A stretch of DNA of 64,000 nt from Liolophura sinensis (lineage: Eukaryota > Mollusca > Polyplacophora > Chitonida > Chitonidae), in NCBI RefSeq assembly GCF_032854445.1, contig NC_088295.1:14247385-14311384 (forward strand), written 5' to 3'. The translations under genes and the position numbers were made by a program. The notes under the pieces are model-generated. The model saw only the letters and a program-made list of their open reading frames with translations. It made no database searches and was not told where the DNA came from. Below are positions 52,701 through 64,000 of this stretch, piece by piece. Numbering within the stretch: position 1 is the first letter of the stretch; every line of letters begins with the position of its first letter.

Positions 52701-55700
52701 CTGGCCGCAATTGTAAAAGTGAAATGTTCTTGAGTACGGCATAAAACACCAATCAAATAAATAAATATAATAAATTGAATGCCAATGTTGAAGGTTGTGT
52801 ACTTTTTGCAGAAATAAATTTATTTCAATGCTCCTACCATAGCAAATGCTGTTTCAGACCTACACTTTCCAGAGGCCATTTTGTGAAAATTCCTGACTGT
52901 ACATGACTGTATGGCTAAAGTTTGTCTCGCGCTCAGAGGTACATATAGATGTGCATATCACAGTGTTGTGGTTTTCTGCACGTAATTCCAGCTAAGGGAG
53001 CCAGACAGAATGTGGTCTCTATCTCTGTACGGCTGCCTCCATGTTTTTTTCTCACTGTAATTTTTGTATTGTATATTTTTACACACAGTAGTATAATCCT
53101 ACAGTGGTTCCTGGTCTCCTGCCTATGCCTATATGACTAATGGCAGAAGGTGTAAATAACACCGAAAACAACTGATCTCTCCTTTTAGTTAATATGTGAC
53201 GGTCTAGGTTGTGTTGTTGTGACTTTAGGCAAGTCCTTTCCAGTGGTATGGGTGGGAAATAAATCATCCAATCAGAGCGAGGTGATAACTGTAATGGACT
53301 CTACTTCCTGTTTGTTTACCCACCTCACATACTGAAGAGTTACAAAATAGATGTAGCAATGCAGGGTTACACAGGAGAAGGAAGTCTGCGCGAAGTGATG
53401 AGGGCGCTCAGATGTTTGTATATATACTTGGGTGTATGAAAGTAAATGTTGGCAAGTCAAGTCAAGTGTTCGTGGTCAGTTATTAGGAGAAGTAACACAA
53501 GGCATGTGACAGTTATTGACCAATAAATGCACATTTTCTGCTAGCACCTCTTCATGTCAGTTTGAGCTCTAAATTCAAACATAACAATTTTTGTGAAATT
53601 TTTAAAGAGAAATGATGAATTTAAGTCAGTCTAATAAAAAAAAAACTGTCAGAAGGAACTTGTAGATTCAGTTGAAGCTTAAATGAAAGGTGCTTCCTGA
53701 GAGGGTAGTGTTGCCGAGATTTTGATGACCATGTGGAGCCAATTTCAGCAGACTTGGGCCGACAATTTCTTCAGCTCAAGTCACACTGTGTCTGGGTGAC
53801 TGTAGCAGTGGAGCCAGACGCCTTGGCACAAGTCACAGAGACATCCGACGACTGCGGGGAAACAAGGGTTGAGTATAAAACACTGCTGAAAGAGCGATGT
53901 TGTTTGACTTGTTCTGGTGGCCATTTACGGACATTGTCTCATTATTCCAACACCAGCATGGCTCAGAACAGTGGCTGCAATGGCGTGGAGACTGGTTTGT
54001 GTACCGCCAACTGAGTTCTGCAGATGTCAAGGGAGATGTCTGCCATCATCAAGCACAAGCTGTTCACTCCCATCGCTTGCTTGTAATATCGGCAATCCGC
54101 TGCCTTTGGAGGGGTTACTAGAAGGAGGATGTTGAAAAAACGCATTTTTGCCCATCTTGCTCTTATCAAGTTATAGTATTTATAATAGGTGGGTGCTTGT
54201 TGTTTGATACCACCTCTTTAGATCTCACAGGATAAGTGCTGAGGTTGGAATTGGTAAATACTTCACTTAAGTGCTTGACCAGTTCTATGTAAATTCATTT
54301 TGCCTTTGTCCTCGGATAATGTGAGCTGTCAAATCTCACAATCTTAAATCTCAAAAACAAGTTCTGACAGCACAACCCAGCCCCCATATTTATTACCGTA
54401 GTGGAATAGTCCTAGGGTCAATGACGAGGACAACAACTGTGTATAGATTGTCAATTTGAGCACGCTTCGCTCACCAGGGTATTTTTGTAAGGGATTGAAA
54501 CTGTATTTGAGTTTGGAGCTTTGCAAGTTTGTGATTTCAGTTTCTTGATACAGGTTTGATTTCTCCCAGTAATGCCATTCCGTAACACGGATCAAAAGCT
54601 AGAGACCATGTGATCTCCTTAGTAACAAACGGCTTGAGTGAAGAAAACGGTCCTCCCAGCGTTATTGCATATGAAAATGCCTATTTTTGAAGCGCTGTCA
54701 GTGATCTTGGATTTGTATAATTTTCACCTTTCCAGGTTGTCTGAGTATTTCTGCAGAGCTTTCGGGACATTATTTTGTACAAGTAGGCCTTACTGGTTGC
54801 TAGCACAGTGGCAAAAAGTGACCTTTTCCTGAATACTTTAACAGTTGATGACCATTTTGTTTTTAGATACGAAAGTGTGGTCACCTGACCCCCAACTTTC
54901 AACCCGTCGTACAGAATGGCACATGTAGATAATAAATTCAGAATACTACTTTCATCAACATAATGGTTTTGTATAAATTTGTCAACATATATATTTCGTT
55001 TATGCTTAAAATGCAGGTGATAAATGAGACATGACGATTTTTTTTTTTCTATTACTAGAGCACATAGTGCTTTTATGCATGTAATATAGCAAATTTCTCC
55101 ATGGGTATCTCCGTACAATGCAGGTGTACCAGTCTAACTTGATGAACAGTTAGGCGTTGTGTGATGTTGGTGATATCCTATGTATGTTTAATAATTACCT
55201 TTGGTTGTCATGTGATTCTGAGACATGACCAACATTTTGTGCATTCTCATGAAGCCATTTTATTTGGTTTTTTTATGTGAATCATGGACATACGTTTCAT
55301 TGCAACACTTGTACCATTGGGAACCATTATTAAATTTGTCCCACATGAGATACTAGTATATATTTTCTAAATCATAGACATCAAATTAAACTGTTTACAG
55401 CTATTTGAGATCATTATTAAATACAATATTGTTACCAAGCATCACTGAATTTCTGCCGAATGAGGAGTCTCACAGAAGTAAAAGTTAACTCACTGAACTT
55501 AAAGAGATGAATTTGAAGAAAATCCTGTTTACCCGTAGTAGGTACAGAAGTAAATTTTGCCACTATTTTTGTATTGTAGTGGTAATGGCAAGAATGTTAA
55601 TTCCCATCCGTGATATACAGTGCAGAGTTTTGCGATGTGTTATATTTTATATACTTTGTACATTTCCTACTTACATGGAGTAATTTATTGCGATATTCGT

Positions 55701-58700
55701 CTATAACACTCAAACAGTAAGAAATGTTGTAATAAATCATTGTCAACTGTGGGTATGTAGCAGACTACAGTTAAAATAAGGATCTTATTGATATTATTTA
55801 CAGTAAACAGAAATTATTATGTGTCAGTGCAGTCAGATTATGATTTTTATTTTGTTATTACTGGATAGAGTTGTGTGCCCCGTGTAAGTTGTGGTATAGA
55901 GCAGTGTGTTAGCGTTTGGTATGAAGGCTGGCAGAAAAAAAAAGATCTGCAGCGGCACTTCGGATGTAATCTGTGGGCATGTATTGATTATGTGGAAGGG
56001 CAGAGCGTTGATTGACTGCCTTCACCATTCTGTTTAGTATAGTCACTCCCTTGTCAGGCACCACTAAGAGAACACCCAACCCAGTTAGCATTCTTAAACA
56101 GTGGCCAGTCTCTAGTGCTGTATAGGTCAACTGTCCATTAGCTTGTACTACACATGGCAGCACATGCAGTCTGCCTGTGTTGTATAGTTCTTAGGTATGT
56201 GTAATACTCTTTCCTATAGTATTAACGACAGCCACCATGTCAATGAAGCAAGATAATGTAACAAAATCTGCATATATACTTACTATGCAGTGTCTAATGG
56301 AAACACCGTTTTGAAAGGGAGACAGAATGTAAAGTCAGGCCCCTCACAGGGGTACAGGGGACTAATTAATGGCTTCTGCTAGAATTCCATTGCACTTGAA
56401 TACTAAACTTGTGTTTGTATCTACAATAAGCTGAATTGTCTGGCAAGTTCACACAATTTTAGGTTGGACAATGTGGGGACTCTGGCAAACTAACTAAAAT
56501 ATAGGATGTGAAGATGGTAATGGTTAAGGGTACAGTTGAGCTGACTGATCGAATTATGCAAGGTGCATATTCAACCTAAAAACTAGCTTAAACTCATGTA
56601 TTATAGCCGTGTTGGTTTCCAAGAACCTCCACCTTGTCTCTCTCAAACCTGTGTGAAATCACAAGTCACTTGAAATGCCGATTCAGCATACAGTTTCATT
56701 TTCACACAGGAGTGAATTTGGTTCCTTTCTTACCTGGGGCTGTTTTTGTAGAATTTCTGGTTTTGATGGCAGGGGAGGAAAAATAATTTGTTTTAATGAC
56801 AAAAGCACAATAATTTTTTTTTTTTTTTTTGTGAGGAACGATATGATGTACAAATGTTATAGGTGGTGTATTAAACACACCAACTTGTGTTGAGCTCAGA
56901 TTTTGCATACAGGTAAAGCACATTCGTTGGTGTCCAGTGTGCATACTAATTATTATTGTTAAACATCATAAATGATCAAATTCACGACTTATCATCTTGA
57001 GTGTTGGAATCAGTGTTACAGGTAAATGAAGGGTGATATCTTCAAAAAGTACTTCATATAATGATCTCAGGGTTTGCGTGCATGTAAAATACAATAACAT
57101 GAGGGAATTTCCCATGTTAATGCCTGTATATAAATTATTAAAAGTAACCTTGTGCGTTAAGGTGAATGTTTTACAGGTGAGCTAAAGGTATAAAATCCGC
57201 TTTTGGTGTACAGGTTCAGTGTTAGGTATTTCCTGTTTAAACGAGGTCTGAGCTGATCAGTTTTCTGGTCTATGAAATAACCAGCTGAAAATTGAAAATT
57301 ACTGTTGCCAAGTTTCCTGGGTACAAAGCCGGGTGTTAAATCCACTGACAGGCTTGTTTCAAACTCACTTCTTGTTTCTTTTTTCTTAGGGTTTTGGGCC
57401 TTCCTGTGGTTTGTTGGGTTCTGTTACTTGTGTGATGCTTGGAGAAGAACCCCAGAAGGACATCGTCTACCTTGGCAGTACCCAACAGACCGTGGCAAAA
57501 ATGATGTGCAGGCAGCTATTGCCTTCTCCTTCTTTTCCATCTTCACTTGGGTAAGTTAGAATCTCTGTAGTCAAGTTGAGTACCTACAACCAACTTGCAG
57601 TTAAACATGAAGCACAAAAACAAAACAGGAACTAAACTTTAGGTATTTACTGTATTTCATCTTAAAGGATTAGTGTTTAGATTTAACTATTGGTCCTATA
57701 AAGATTATAACCTGTTCAAACAGTATGTTACCAGGAGGCTTCTGAGAAATGTAATAATTACTTAATAAGTCCACCAAATACAATAGATTTACTGCCCTAG
57801 CCGATCTCCAGCTATCTGCCCAGTACAGCTCAGCGGGTGACGTCGTGTCAAAACGATGTCATTTTCGAGATGAATTCTAGCCGCACAGAAACAAATATGC
57901 TGTTGTGTGAAATTGAATCCAAAGTGGACGACTTTGAAGTTCCTATTTATAACACTGACGTCTCTGGCCAGACTTCAGATTCCAAGTTATCAGATGTTGA
58001 ATTTGATCTTTGTCCAGGCATCACTGGCAGTTAGAACTGGTAACTTAAGCTATAGCTTTATCCTGTGTTACACTGTACGTGTAGTGGGTTTATCTTAAGT
58101 TTCAGTATTTCTTTAATATTTTTTCTCTCTGTTTCCGGAGGGATTTTAAACTCATACCAGTATGCGATGACAACTACCTGTACATTTTGCTGTTGGTGTT
58201 TTGAATAGTCTATGCCTGTAGGGGCGTACAGTCGTGTACAATATGAATACATGTAGGATGTTGACGTCGGCGTTAGTGTACAGAGATTTTAGGAAGTACA
58301 AAATCCTTCCACCTTGTGCTGTAAATCCACGCCTTCCTGAGGGCCATGTCTTCTGAAAGCTAACCCCAAGGCTGTTCGATAACCTGTTTTTACAACCATT
58401 GGGAAAAGAGCAAACCATTTCATGGAGAATATTTGATATGCCTTTTGTCACTCTTGTGCCTTTTTTTAACTCTGACGTAAATGGTGAAGCTCTGACAGCT
58501 CGAGCTGTTGGTCTTGTGTGATGATATTCAGCAGAGACTACCGAGTGTTGGCAGTTAAATAGTTAAATAAATGGCATCTAAGCAAGGTGTCTATATATAT
58601 TTTTGACAATTCACAGAAGATTCTAATTGGTTAATTCACCTTGGATAAAGTACTGCATTTGCAGACAAGCAAGGAATATGGCCTGAATTGTTGGATATTT

Positions 58701-59691
58701 TTTTCAGTATACCTAAGGAGTCACTGACGCTGATGCCAGCTGATAGCAGTGCTTGTCGACAATGTTTGAGTCAATAACTTTCCTTGCCTTAATGCTCCAA
58801 AAGAGTTTGAGGCCTCTCTGGCCGATGGGGTTAACACGCCGGCGTGGCACAATGACCCAGGAGGCTCTCATCAATGTGGCCGCTGTGAGTTCAAGTCCAG
58901 CTCTTGCTGGCTTCCTCTCCGGTCGTACATGGTAAGGTCTGGCAGCAACCTGCAGATGGTTGTGCATTTGCCCCTGGCTCTGCTCGGTTTCCTCCCACCA
59001 TAATGCTGCTCACCATCATATAAGTGAAATATTCTTGAGTATGGTGTAAAACACAAACCAAATCAATCTGAAGAGCTCTAATGATTCAGCAGTGTGGAAA
59101 AACTTCTTGTAATATCGTTTTGAGACATTTAAATAAATCGGGCATTAATAAATATTAATTTACTTAAATGAAAGAGTAATGTAAATACTTGCTATATTGA
59201 GAAAATTCAATTTTGCTTCACTTTTCCATAAGTGCCATACTGCCTACATTTAGTGGCTTCTGCTGAAAGTTTCCAGGGCCTTTTGAACAATAAGGTCCAG
59301 GATTCAAGTGGGAATTTTGCTTGATGGGCACAAATAAAAATAAAAGTAAATAACATGGCATGGTGGTTTCTGATAGTATGGTTTCCTCCATCCATAAACC
59401 TGACCAATGAGTGCCATTGTATTAAGGAAAAATTCTTGAGTAGGCATTTATCTCCAGTCAAAATGCAGGGTTTTTTGTTATATTTTTTATTAGGCGGCAC
59501 AAGCTGCACTTGCAGTGAGGAAGTATCGCCTTGGTGCTCAAGATGCGTTCACCACTGGCTATGACACTGACCCCAATGCTGCCTCATCGCCGTACTCCTC
59601 CTTCCCAGGAAGCGAGACTGGAGAACCCTATCAACAGCCGCCATTCGCCACTCAGAAAGAAGCTCCAGATTTCTCTCAGCCCACATACTAG
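46701..59691 (+). CDS. SYNGR: Synaptogyrin, four-pass vesicle membrane protein
   Basis: Synaptogyrins are tetraspan MARVEL-domain proteins of synaptic and other small vesicles. Coding exons are 46701-46814, 52004-52235, 57390-57550 and 59494-59691, with GT-AG borders and matching phases, giving 234 residues (human SYNGR1 233). The N-terminus has the family signature GGAYGAGKAGAPFDP, followed by four hydrophobic segments: VFSIIVFGCIASGG (about 39-52), GTGIGVIAFLACIIFLVLDA (about 75-94), FWAFLWFVGFCYL (about 117-129) and AIAFSFFSIFTWAAQAALAV (about 157-176). A short polar loop holds conserved cysteines (ESHCIM, NACGYG). The cytosolic tail is rich in P, S, T and Y with YQQPP, and ends SQPTY. MSNIGNV replaces the shorter vertebrate start. 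Vertebrates have four paralogues; which one this matches cannot be assigned, and a single ancestral gene is likely. Confidence 0.95.
46815..48460. other. First part of synaptogyrin intron 1
   Basis: No exon was supported. Overlapping open frames on both strands at 47357-47654 have no recognised domain and lack flanking splice signals. Confidence 0.35.
48720..49160 (+). repeat. Dispersed repeat ending in a short hairpin
   Basis: The stretch contains AATCGGTTCAGCCGTTCTTG, AGAAGAAGATGTTTTTAAGC, an ATA-rich run at 49073-49106, and TAGGTGTCC (49121-49129) with its inverted copy GGACACCTA (49147-49155) around a 17-base loop. I recall similar phrasing in dispersed repeats of marine invertebrates, but the class is unknown. 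Its left edge is not defined. Confidence 0.5.
49170..50850. other. Middle of synaptogyrin intron 1
   Basis: No exon was supported. A poly-G run lies at 49924-49940. The open frame over 49664-49960 has no recognised domain and ends in the poly-G run. Confidence 0.35.
50861..50920 (-). mobile_element. SINE tail fragment
   Basis: TTTAACGCCATACTCAAGAA and TTTTTCACTTACATG on the plus strand are the reverse of the shared SINE tail. It is truncated. Confidence 0.6.
51335..51812 (+). mobile_element. SINE-like element, family B, about 478 bp
   Basis: A tRNA-like head has an A-box-like CATGGCTTAGGGCTAAGGTGC and a good B box AGGTTCAAGCCCGG. The 3' part has TTTCCTCTACACATAAACAT, TGGCCATCATATAA, AAAAATTCTTGAGCACGTCA and AAATAAAT, a decayed form of the tail shared with family A. 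The layout matches 17735-18223. Joining head and tail as one element is inference. Confidence 0.5.
52300..52556 (+). repeat. Tandem-monomer element, second locus
   Basis: Two units, about 171 bases apart, begin near TATTGAGATCAGG (52357) and TATTGACCTAAAG (52528), with GGTTGGTATCTTAAAAAGTA and GGGTGGTATCTCAAAAAGTA before them. The family is that of 5643-6175. It sits just inside synaptogyrin intron 2, 65 bases after the donor. Confidence 0.75.
52563..52778 (+). mobile_element. SINE, family A, lacking the B-box region
   Basis: CATGGCACAATGACCCAGGA jumps from AGCCTCA to CTTGCTTCCTCTCCAGCC, so the stretch with the B box is missing. The core (CCAGCAACGTGTGGATGG) and the tail (TTCTTGAGTACGGCATAAAA, AATAAATAAAT) follow. 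It directly abuts the tandem-monomer element. Confidence 0.85.
52800..55900. other. Synaptogyrin intron 2, no supported exons
   Basis: Overlapping open frames at 53733-54135 on both strands do not agree on one coding frame and have no recognised domain. Confidence 0.35.
55909..56163 (-). CDS. Unrecognised 84-codon open frame in synaptogyrin intron 2
   Basis: An ATG-to-stop frame on the minus strand reads without obvious low complexity and contains ALETGHCLRMLTGLGVLLVV and ITI-like hydrophobic runs followed by a polar end (MPTDYIRSAAADLFF). I recognise no family, see no splice signals or promoter, and a poly-T run lies inside it. It could be a worn retrocopy or mobile-element remnant, or chance. 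Low confidence that it is a gene. Confidence 0.15.
   Translation of the reverse strand: MLPCVVQANGQLTYTALETGHCLRMLTGLGVLLVVPDKGVTILNRMVKAVNQRSALPHNQYMPTDYIRSAAADLFFSASLHTKR
56870..57170 (+). repeat. Tandem-monomer element, third locus
   Basis: Two diverged units start near GTGTTGAGCTCAG (56887) and TAATGATCTCAGGG (57059), about 170 bases apart, with AATAACATGAGGGA as in the other loci. The family is that of 5643-6175 and 52300-52556. It is the most worn of the three. Confidence 0.65.
57837..58034 (+). other. Coding-like open frame in synaptogyrin intron 3
   Basis: Sixty-five codons with an acidic, Ser/Asp-rich translation including KVDDFEVPIYNTDVSGQTSD. Such stretches occur at the N-termini of some DNA-transposase families and in disordered host proteins. 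It begins about 285 bases after the donor of the third synaptogyrin exon, but does not match any synaptogyrin segment. It may be a mobile-element remnant or a rarely used exon. Confidence 0.2.
58811..59068 (+). mobile_element. SINE, family A, complete
   Basis: Head GGCCTCTCTGGCCGATGGGG, GTGAGTTCAAGTCCAGCTC, GCAGCAACCTGCAGATGG, GCTCTGCTCGGTTTCCTCCC, CACCATAATGCTG and the tail TTCTTGAGTATGGTGTAAAA are all present in order. It lies in synaptogyrin intron 3. The flanks AAGAGTTTGA and AAGAGCTCTA may be an eroded target duplication. Confidence 0.87.
59250..59455 (+). mobile_element. Very worn SINE-like copy
   Basis: TAAGGTCCAGGATTCAAGTG resembles a B-box region; GGTTTCCTCCATCCATAAAC and AAAAATTCTTGAGTAGGCAT resemble the shared tail. 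It ends about 35 bases before the last synaptogyrin exon. The polypyrimidine tract of that exon lies just outside it. Confidence 0.45.
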
Positions 59692-61987
59692 TACTGTTGG
59701 ATGCTGGTGAGGCGTTGAAAATTATCAAATTGTGCACTCTTACCAATGGTCAGTCTGAACATATAGCCTCAATCCCGGCATGGGAAAGCGCTTTATGGGG
59801 GCGAGTAAGCACACAGGTGTAACTAAAGCACAAAGGTGATGGCTTTAGCAGACTTTGGGTTGAGGCAAACAGGCTGTTTGCTCAGACTGGCCATTGGTAG
59901 GTAATGTTCTACAGATTACACACTCCATGCATGCAAGTGTAAGTGCGTCTACAGGAAGCAAAGAAACAGCCCTCTGTTGTGGAAGCAGACCAGAGTTAAA
60001 GATATTTTAGCTATAGTGGCTGTAGGTCATGCTCTTCTGCAGTTAAGTTGTAATATTATTGGCAGGAACTCACTACATGTATTGCAACTTATTTTTTTCT
60101 TTCAGTTGCGTTCTACTTATACGAGAGACTGTGATGATTTTTTCATTGATTCATCTCGCTTTCTTTGATGGTCTTTTCTTTTATAGCTCTAATATCTTTT
60201 ACTTAATTTTTGTTACTAAATTTGAGTAAGTATATAATTATTTTAAGGTAGAAATCTCTTTTAAAGAGCTCTTGCCAGAATTCTGAGAGGGACACCTATT
60301 TTCCACTGAAATGTCAGTTATTCTATGCCATCAGTTCATGTCATAATCTATGTACATGAGCAGTCAACCAGTTTGAGGAATCCTATCGCTACATGATACT
60401 GTATCATCACAGCACATCACTTCACCTAATGTGAGAGCCAAGCTGTGGAAACAGTTCAAGTTCTAGTTGATTTGTTGTTTGTGACTATAAATGTGCTGTT
60501 TACACATGCTGTGTATATTGCTTAACATTTACGTACTGTTTTAACATTCATAAAGTCTGTCCAACTTTTTGCCAAGTTGATTTACATTGTTTGTCTTTTT
60601 CATTGGCATTCCTTTGTATCCCCATCCAAGTGGATACTGTCTTTGTATTTTGGTTTGTTTGTTTTTTTTTTGTTTATATATAAGGGTGTGTGTTTTTAAG
60701 GGTAAATGTGCAACAATCATTCCATTCCAAAGTTGTCTTTTGTGATTTTTGACTGCCTATGTCACTGATGTACATTTATGCATCCCAGTAAAGTTAGTGC
60801 TTTTGATTCAGAAATATATTAACTAGTAGTAGTAGTAGTAGTATTCATGTTTGCAAATCTCTGGGCCCAGTTATTCAAAAGTGGGCAGTTGTAAAGACTA
60901 CTATAATTCTTCTCATTTTTGGAACAGATATTAGTAGTGCTGAAGCAGAATATTTCATTTTTTTCTTGGGGTTTTTGGAAAAGTAAAGGTATGAGTGCTC
61001 ATTAGATGGTCTAACCATGTGAGAAAAAAGAAACTGAATATTCCTGATACATTTACATGCATGTTGGCTAAAAAGAGCAGACCAATTGTTCCAAAACTTA
61101 GAAGAAATAGGGTAGGTTTGTCCTTTTGTAGTCAGTGAGCCCCTTCTCAGATGCTCATAGTTAAAAACTGGTTCTTCAATGAATTGATGTTACTTTGCCA
61201 CGTGATAACAACCTCAGCCTTCAAACCTGCGAGTGTATTATTAATTAAGCCCATTTTAAAATTTAGTCTACACTGAAGTTCCATTAGCTTTTGTAGACCG
61301 GTATTAAGATTTAAACCTGACTTAACTTTAATACACTTTTGAATAACTGACCCCTGGAATGTTACTGTCTCTGAAGTTCTGCAAACATGTAACCACTGAC
61401 TGAGACAGGTTAGAAGTTGAAAGCTGGTTGTGTCAGATTTCCTTAAGTTTGTCATACATTCATATGACTGGTAGTGAACACGAAACATTTTCAGGCATCT
61501 CCTCTGTTTGTTCAACATTATCGTTTTTTTGTGTATTAGTTATCTCAACTACCTGCCAACCATGTGCAAAGTGGTTGATAATTTTGCATAATGAATTATT
61601 TTATTGTATATTCTTGTAACAAAGATTCAACCTTGTTATAAAAAATTATATCTAAATTGTTCTTTTAGTAATTTTTTTTTTTAGTCAAACTTATTGTCCT
61701 TTTTTATATTTGAGAAGAGGACTTTTCTTTCACTTTATTTTGGATCAGATAATTCTGATAAATGTCTGTATGATCTGTTTTGCTTCCATCCATTTAATCG
61801 GTTGCAATACTGTTCCGAGGAATAGAAACCTGCTTTAGAGGCATATCTCAGGTGACAGGGCAATGGGAGTTGTCCCCCCTTGATTTTTTGTCCAGCATGT
61901 AGACCACTTTTAGAAAATATATTAAATTGGTGATAGTCCAGTAAATCCACATATATTAAGTCTTGGCTGTATATATGCTACCTATAC

Positions 61988-62019
<32 letters not shown>

Positions 62020-63073
62020 GTTTGTGTGTGTGTTTACAAGCACACGCACAAGCACATGCTTATATCCAGTGCTTGTGATTAGATATGTTCACCTCAATAG
62101 TGTTACTTAATTTATTGTAGATACATGTCTGTGTATGTGATGTATGAATAATGTGGTTTTACTGAAATTACAAATGAGCAGTGTGGAATAGAGAAACAGA
62201 TAAGCAGTGTTGAGAGTAGGCTAGAGAAATATATGTACTGTAGTAAAGGTGTAGGGTCCATTGAAAGTGAAGCCTGCGAAATGTTCATTGTACATGATAC
62301 ATTTTACAACTAGTATGACAGATGTGTCTCTTGTGTAATACAAGAGATTCTTCAACTTTCCTTTGTTCGTTCCCGTATTCGTTGGTAGCTTCTTCATCAA
62401 TAGCTTTCTGGATTACTGACATTTACTGAGCATATGCCCTGGTGTACATGTAGATTTATAGGTGGTCTGGTATTTTTCCATGTTTGTAATGTACATGTAC
62501 CTTGCGTGGCAGTAGTAGACTAGCCTGATATACAGAGTCATAATAATTAATGCTGTTGTCAAAATGTGACCCTGACTAGTGTTGTTTCATCTGTTGAGTA
62601 CTTCATAATATTGGCATAGGTAACCTGGATGTAACATTACGCACAGAACCTGCTGTTTAGATGCAGCCGCTGTTGCCTTGGTTGTTGTTTACTGTTGCAT
62701 ATCCCTCATTGTTCACTTCTCAGCTAAAAAGGAGGATAATAGAGAGCTGAAGACCTGTAAGAGGCTAGCCTACAGTAGACATGTTGTAGACAGGTGCTAG
62801 TATAGTCTAGATGATTTGTGTGAAGGCACTTGCAGTCTGGACTGCCTGGTATCCTGTCCTGATGATCAGATGATGACGCCTGTGATGAGTGTATGTCCCG
62901 GTCAGGTAGGAAAACAGACAGGCAATGTGGGGGGACTAAGGCAGTGAGCTGTGATTGGATGTAGAGTATAGTCCAGAGTGTGATTTCATGTTAGCCACAT
63001 TCTAGATCTGTCTGCACCTGTACGTATTCATGTTCATCAACATCACATGTAGTCATTGAACAGAGGAAATAAA
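59692..63073 (+). other. SYNGR: Probable synaptogyrin 3' UTR and flank
   Basis: No further gene was seen. AATAAA at 63068-63073 is the best late poly(A) signal, giving a 3' UTR of up to about 3.4 kb; earlier use is possible. It contains an AGT run at 60826-60842 and a TA-rich microsatellite with a GT run at 61981-62034. Confidence 0.4.
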
Positions 63074-63156
63074 GGTTTGCAGTACTGTAACAAAAAATCA
63101 TGCTTTTATTTCTTTGATGTTTTACTTGAGTATTTGGTATTAAATATTCTTAACTA

Positions 63157-63159
<3 letters not shown>

Positions 63160-63188
<29 letters not shown>

Positions 63189-63189
63189 A
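63160..63189. repeat. TA microsatellite
   Basis: An uninterrupted TA dinucleotide run of about 14 units. Confidence 0.9.
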
Positions 63190-64000
63190 TGTGATTTCTT
63201 GCAGTTAACATGAGAAATTGCATCTTGATTCTGTTTATTTTACCCAAGTTAACAAATGATTGCACTCAAAGTTGATGTGTGATATGGGAAAAAGGTTCAG
63301 GAATGTAGGTTGTAATTTCTAGCCAAAACATGTTAGTGAATGCCATAGAAGTATCTAAGTTCAAGAAGATGTTAAGAAAAAAGACAACACTAGACCAAAA
63401 GTGGCTATATGCATCAATAAATCATCACACAGAAAATTTAATAAGTATAACTTTTCATATTTGTGATGTTGCACAAAACCAAGGTATCGCAGTTCAAAGA
63501 AAGCAAACGCGCATTGTGACCACCCTAAGCACCATCATGTTATCAGTTTTATCCAATGTGGCATGAGTTTGTTCCATATTGTGTTTGTTTCAGCTTAGTT
63601 GACAGGAATCCTGCTTTACCTTTTTACTGGGTATGAATGAGTTTCCAGTTTCTCTAACATGGTGCATCCCATGAATTCCCTAGTAGAATCTGCTTCGTAC
63701 TGTTACTGCACGTCAGAAAAAAATGTCTGGACTGCTTTACAGATCTGTTATAGACCTTATAGATCACTCCTTTTCCCAAACATCAATTATATTATTTGTT
63801 GTCTTTTGTTTGAACATGGGTAACAGGGTCTGTACAAATGCCTAACCCTAGGTATCAGAAATTTCAAGAGTCTCACAAGTTCATGAAGTTTGGGAGAGAC
63901 AAGGTTAGGTTAGGGCTCTCCCAACATCTGATCTGTCAGTTCAGTGGCATCATTAGTTATTACTGCAAAAGCTATGTTAGTTTGCATAAGTCCGCACCTT
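63190..64000. other. Window end, no supported feature
   Basis: A 78-codon plus-strand frame at 63330-63566 has no recognised domain, signal or splice context and is not taken as a gene. Nothing else was seen. Confidence 0.4.

Noticed and set aside
53733-54135. Overlapping frames in synaptogyrin intron 2
   Set aside because: Three frames on two strands compete, none has a known domain, and no splice signals support one of them.

Overview
The window is animal nuclear DNA, AT-rich and intron-rich, most likely from a mollusc (a lophotrochozoan, probably a bivalve). The evidence is: animal genes with GT-AG introns of 0.1 to 9 kb; tRNA-derived SINEs of a kind I associate with molluscan genomes; and frequent palindromic words such as TACATGTA. 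No bacterial operon, CRISPR array or retroviral gene was seen. The species cannot be named from the sequence alone.

Layout. (1) 1-2640, minus strand: the 5' part of an unrecognised gene, reconstructed from short exons, with a possible first coding exon reading MSDK. (2) 2880-3080: a promoter-like stretch with opposed CCAAT boxes and a CRE-like site, probably bidirectional. (3) 3733-8941, plus: folliculin (FLCN), 8 coding exons, about 561 residues. (4) 9000-15000: intergenic DNA with a MITE-like element, several SINEs and a CpG-bearing island of unknown origin. (5) 15182-30861, plus: a RAC1-type Rho GTPase, 5 coding exons, 192 residues, with a TATA box and a 9.2-kb first intron full of repeats. 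(6) 31000-39300: the long RAC1 3' UTR, a GC-rich island with CRE, CCAAT and CTCF-like motifs, a decayed L1/Tx1-like LINE and a SINE chimera. (7) 39302-46290, minus: ZNF598, the RING E3 ligase of collided ribosomes, 6 coding exons, about 924 residues. (8) 46291-46700: a compact divergent promoter with a perfect CRE. (9) 46701-59691, plus: synaptogyrin, 4 coding exons, 234 residues. The rest is its probable 3' UTR and flank.

The four recognised genes do unrelated jobs: nutrient signalling at the lysosome, actin and membrane signalling, ribosome quality control, and synaptic or secretory vesicle membrane. All four look intact, with consistent splice phases and the expected key residues. Their arrangement (two head-to-head pairs, one convergent pair) is the main positional logic.

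The repeats hold the least routine material. Several SINE-like elements with different heads appear to share one 3' tail, including one with a perfect 15-bp target duplication and one head-swapped chimera. A dispersed element built of roughly 170-187-bp tandem monomers occurs at three loci. I found no convincing undescribed multi-gene system.
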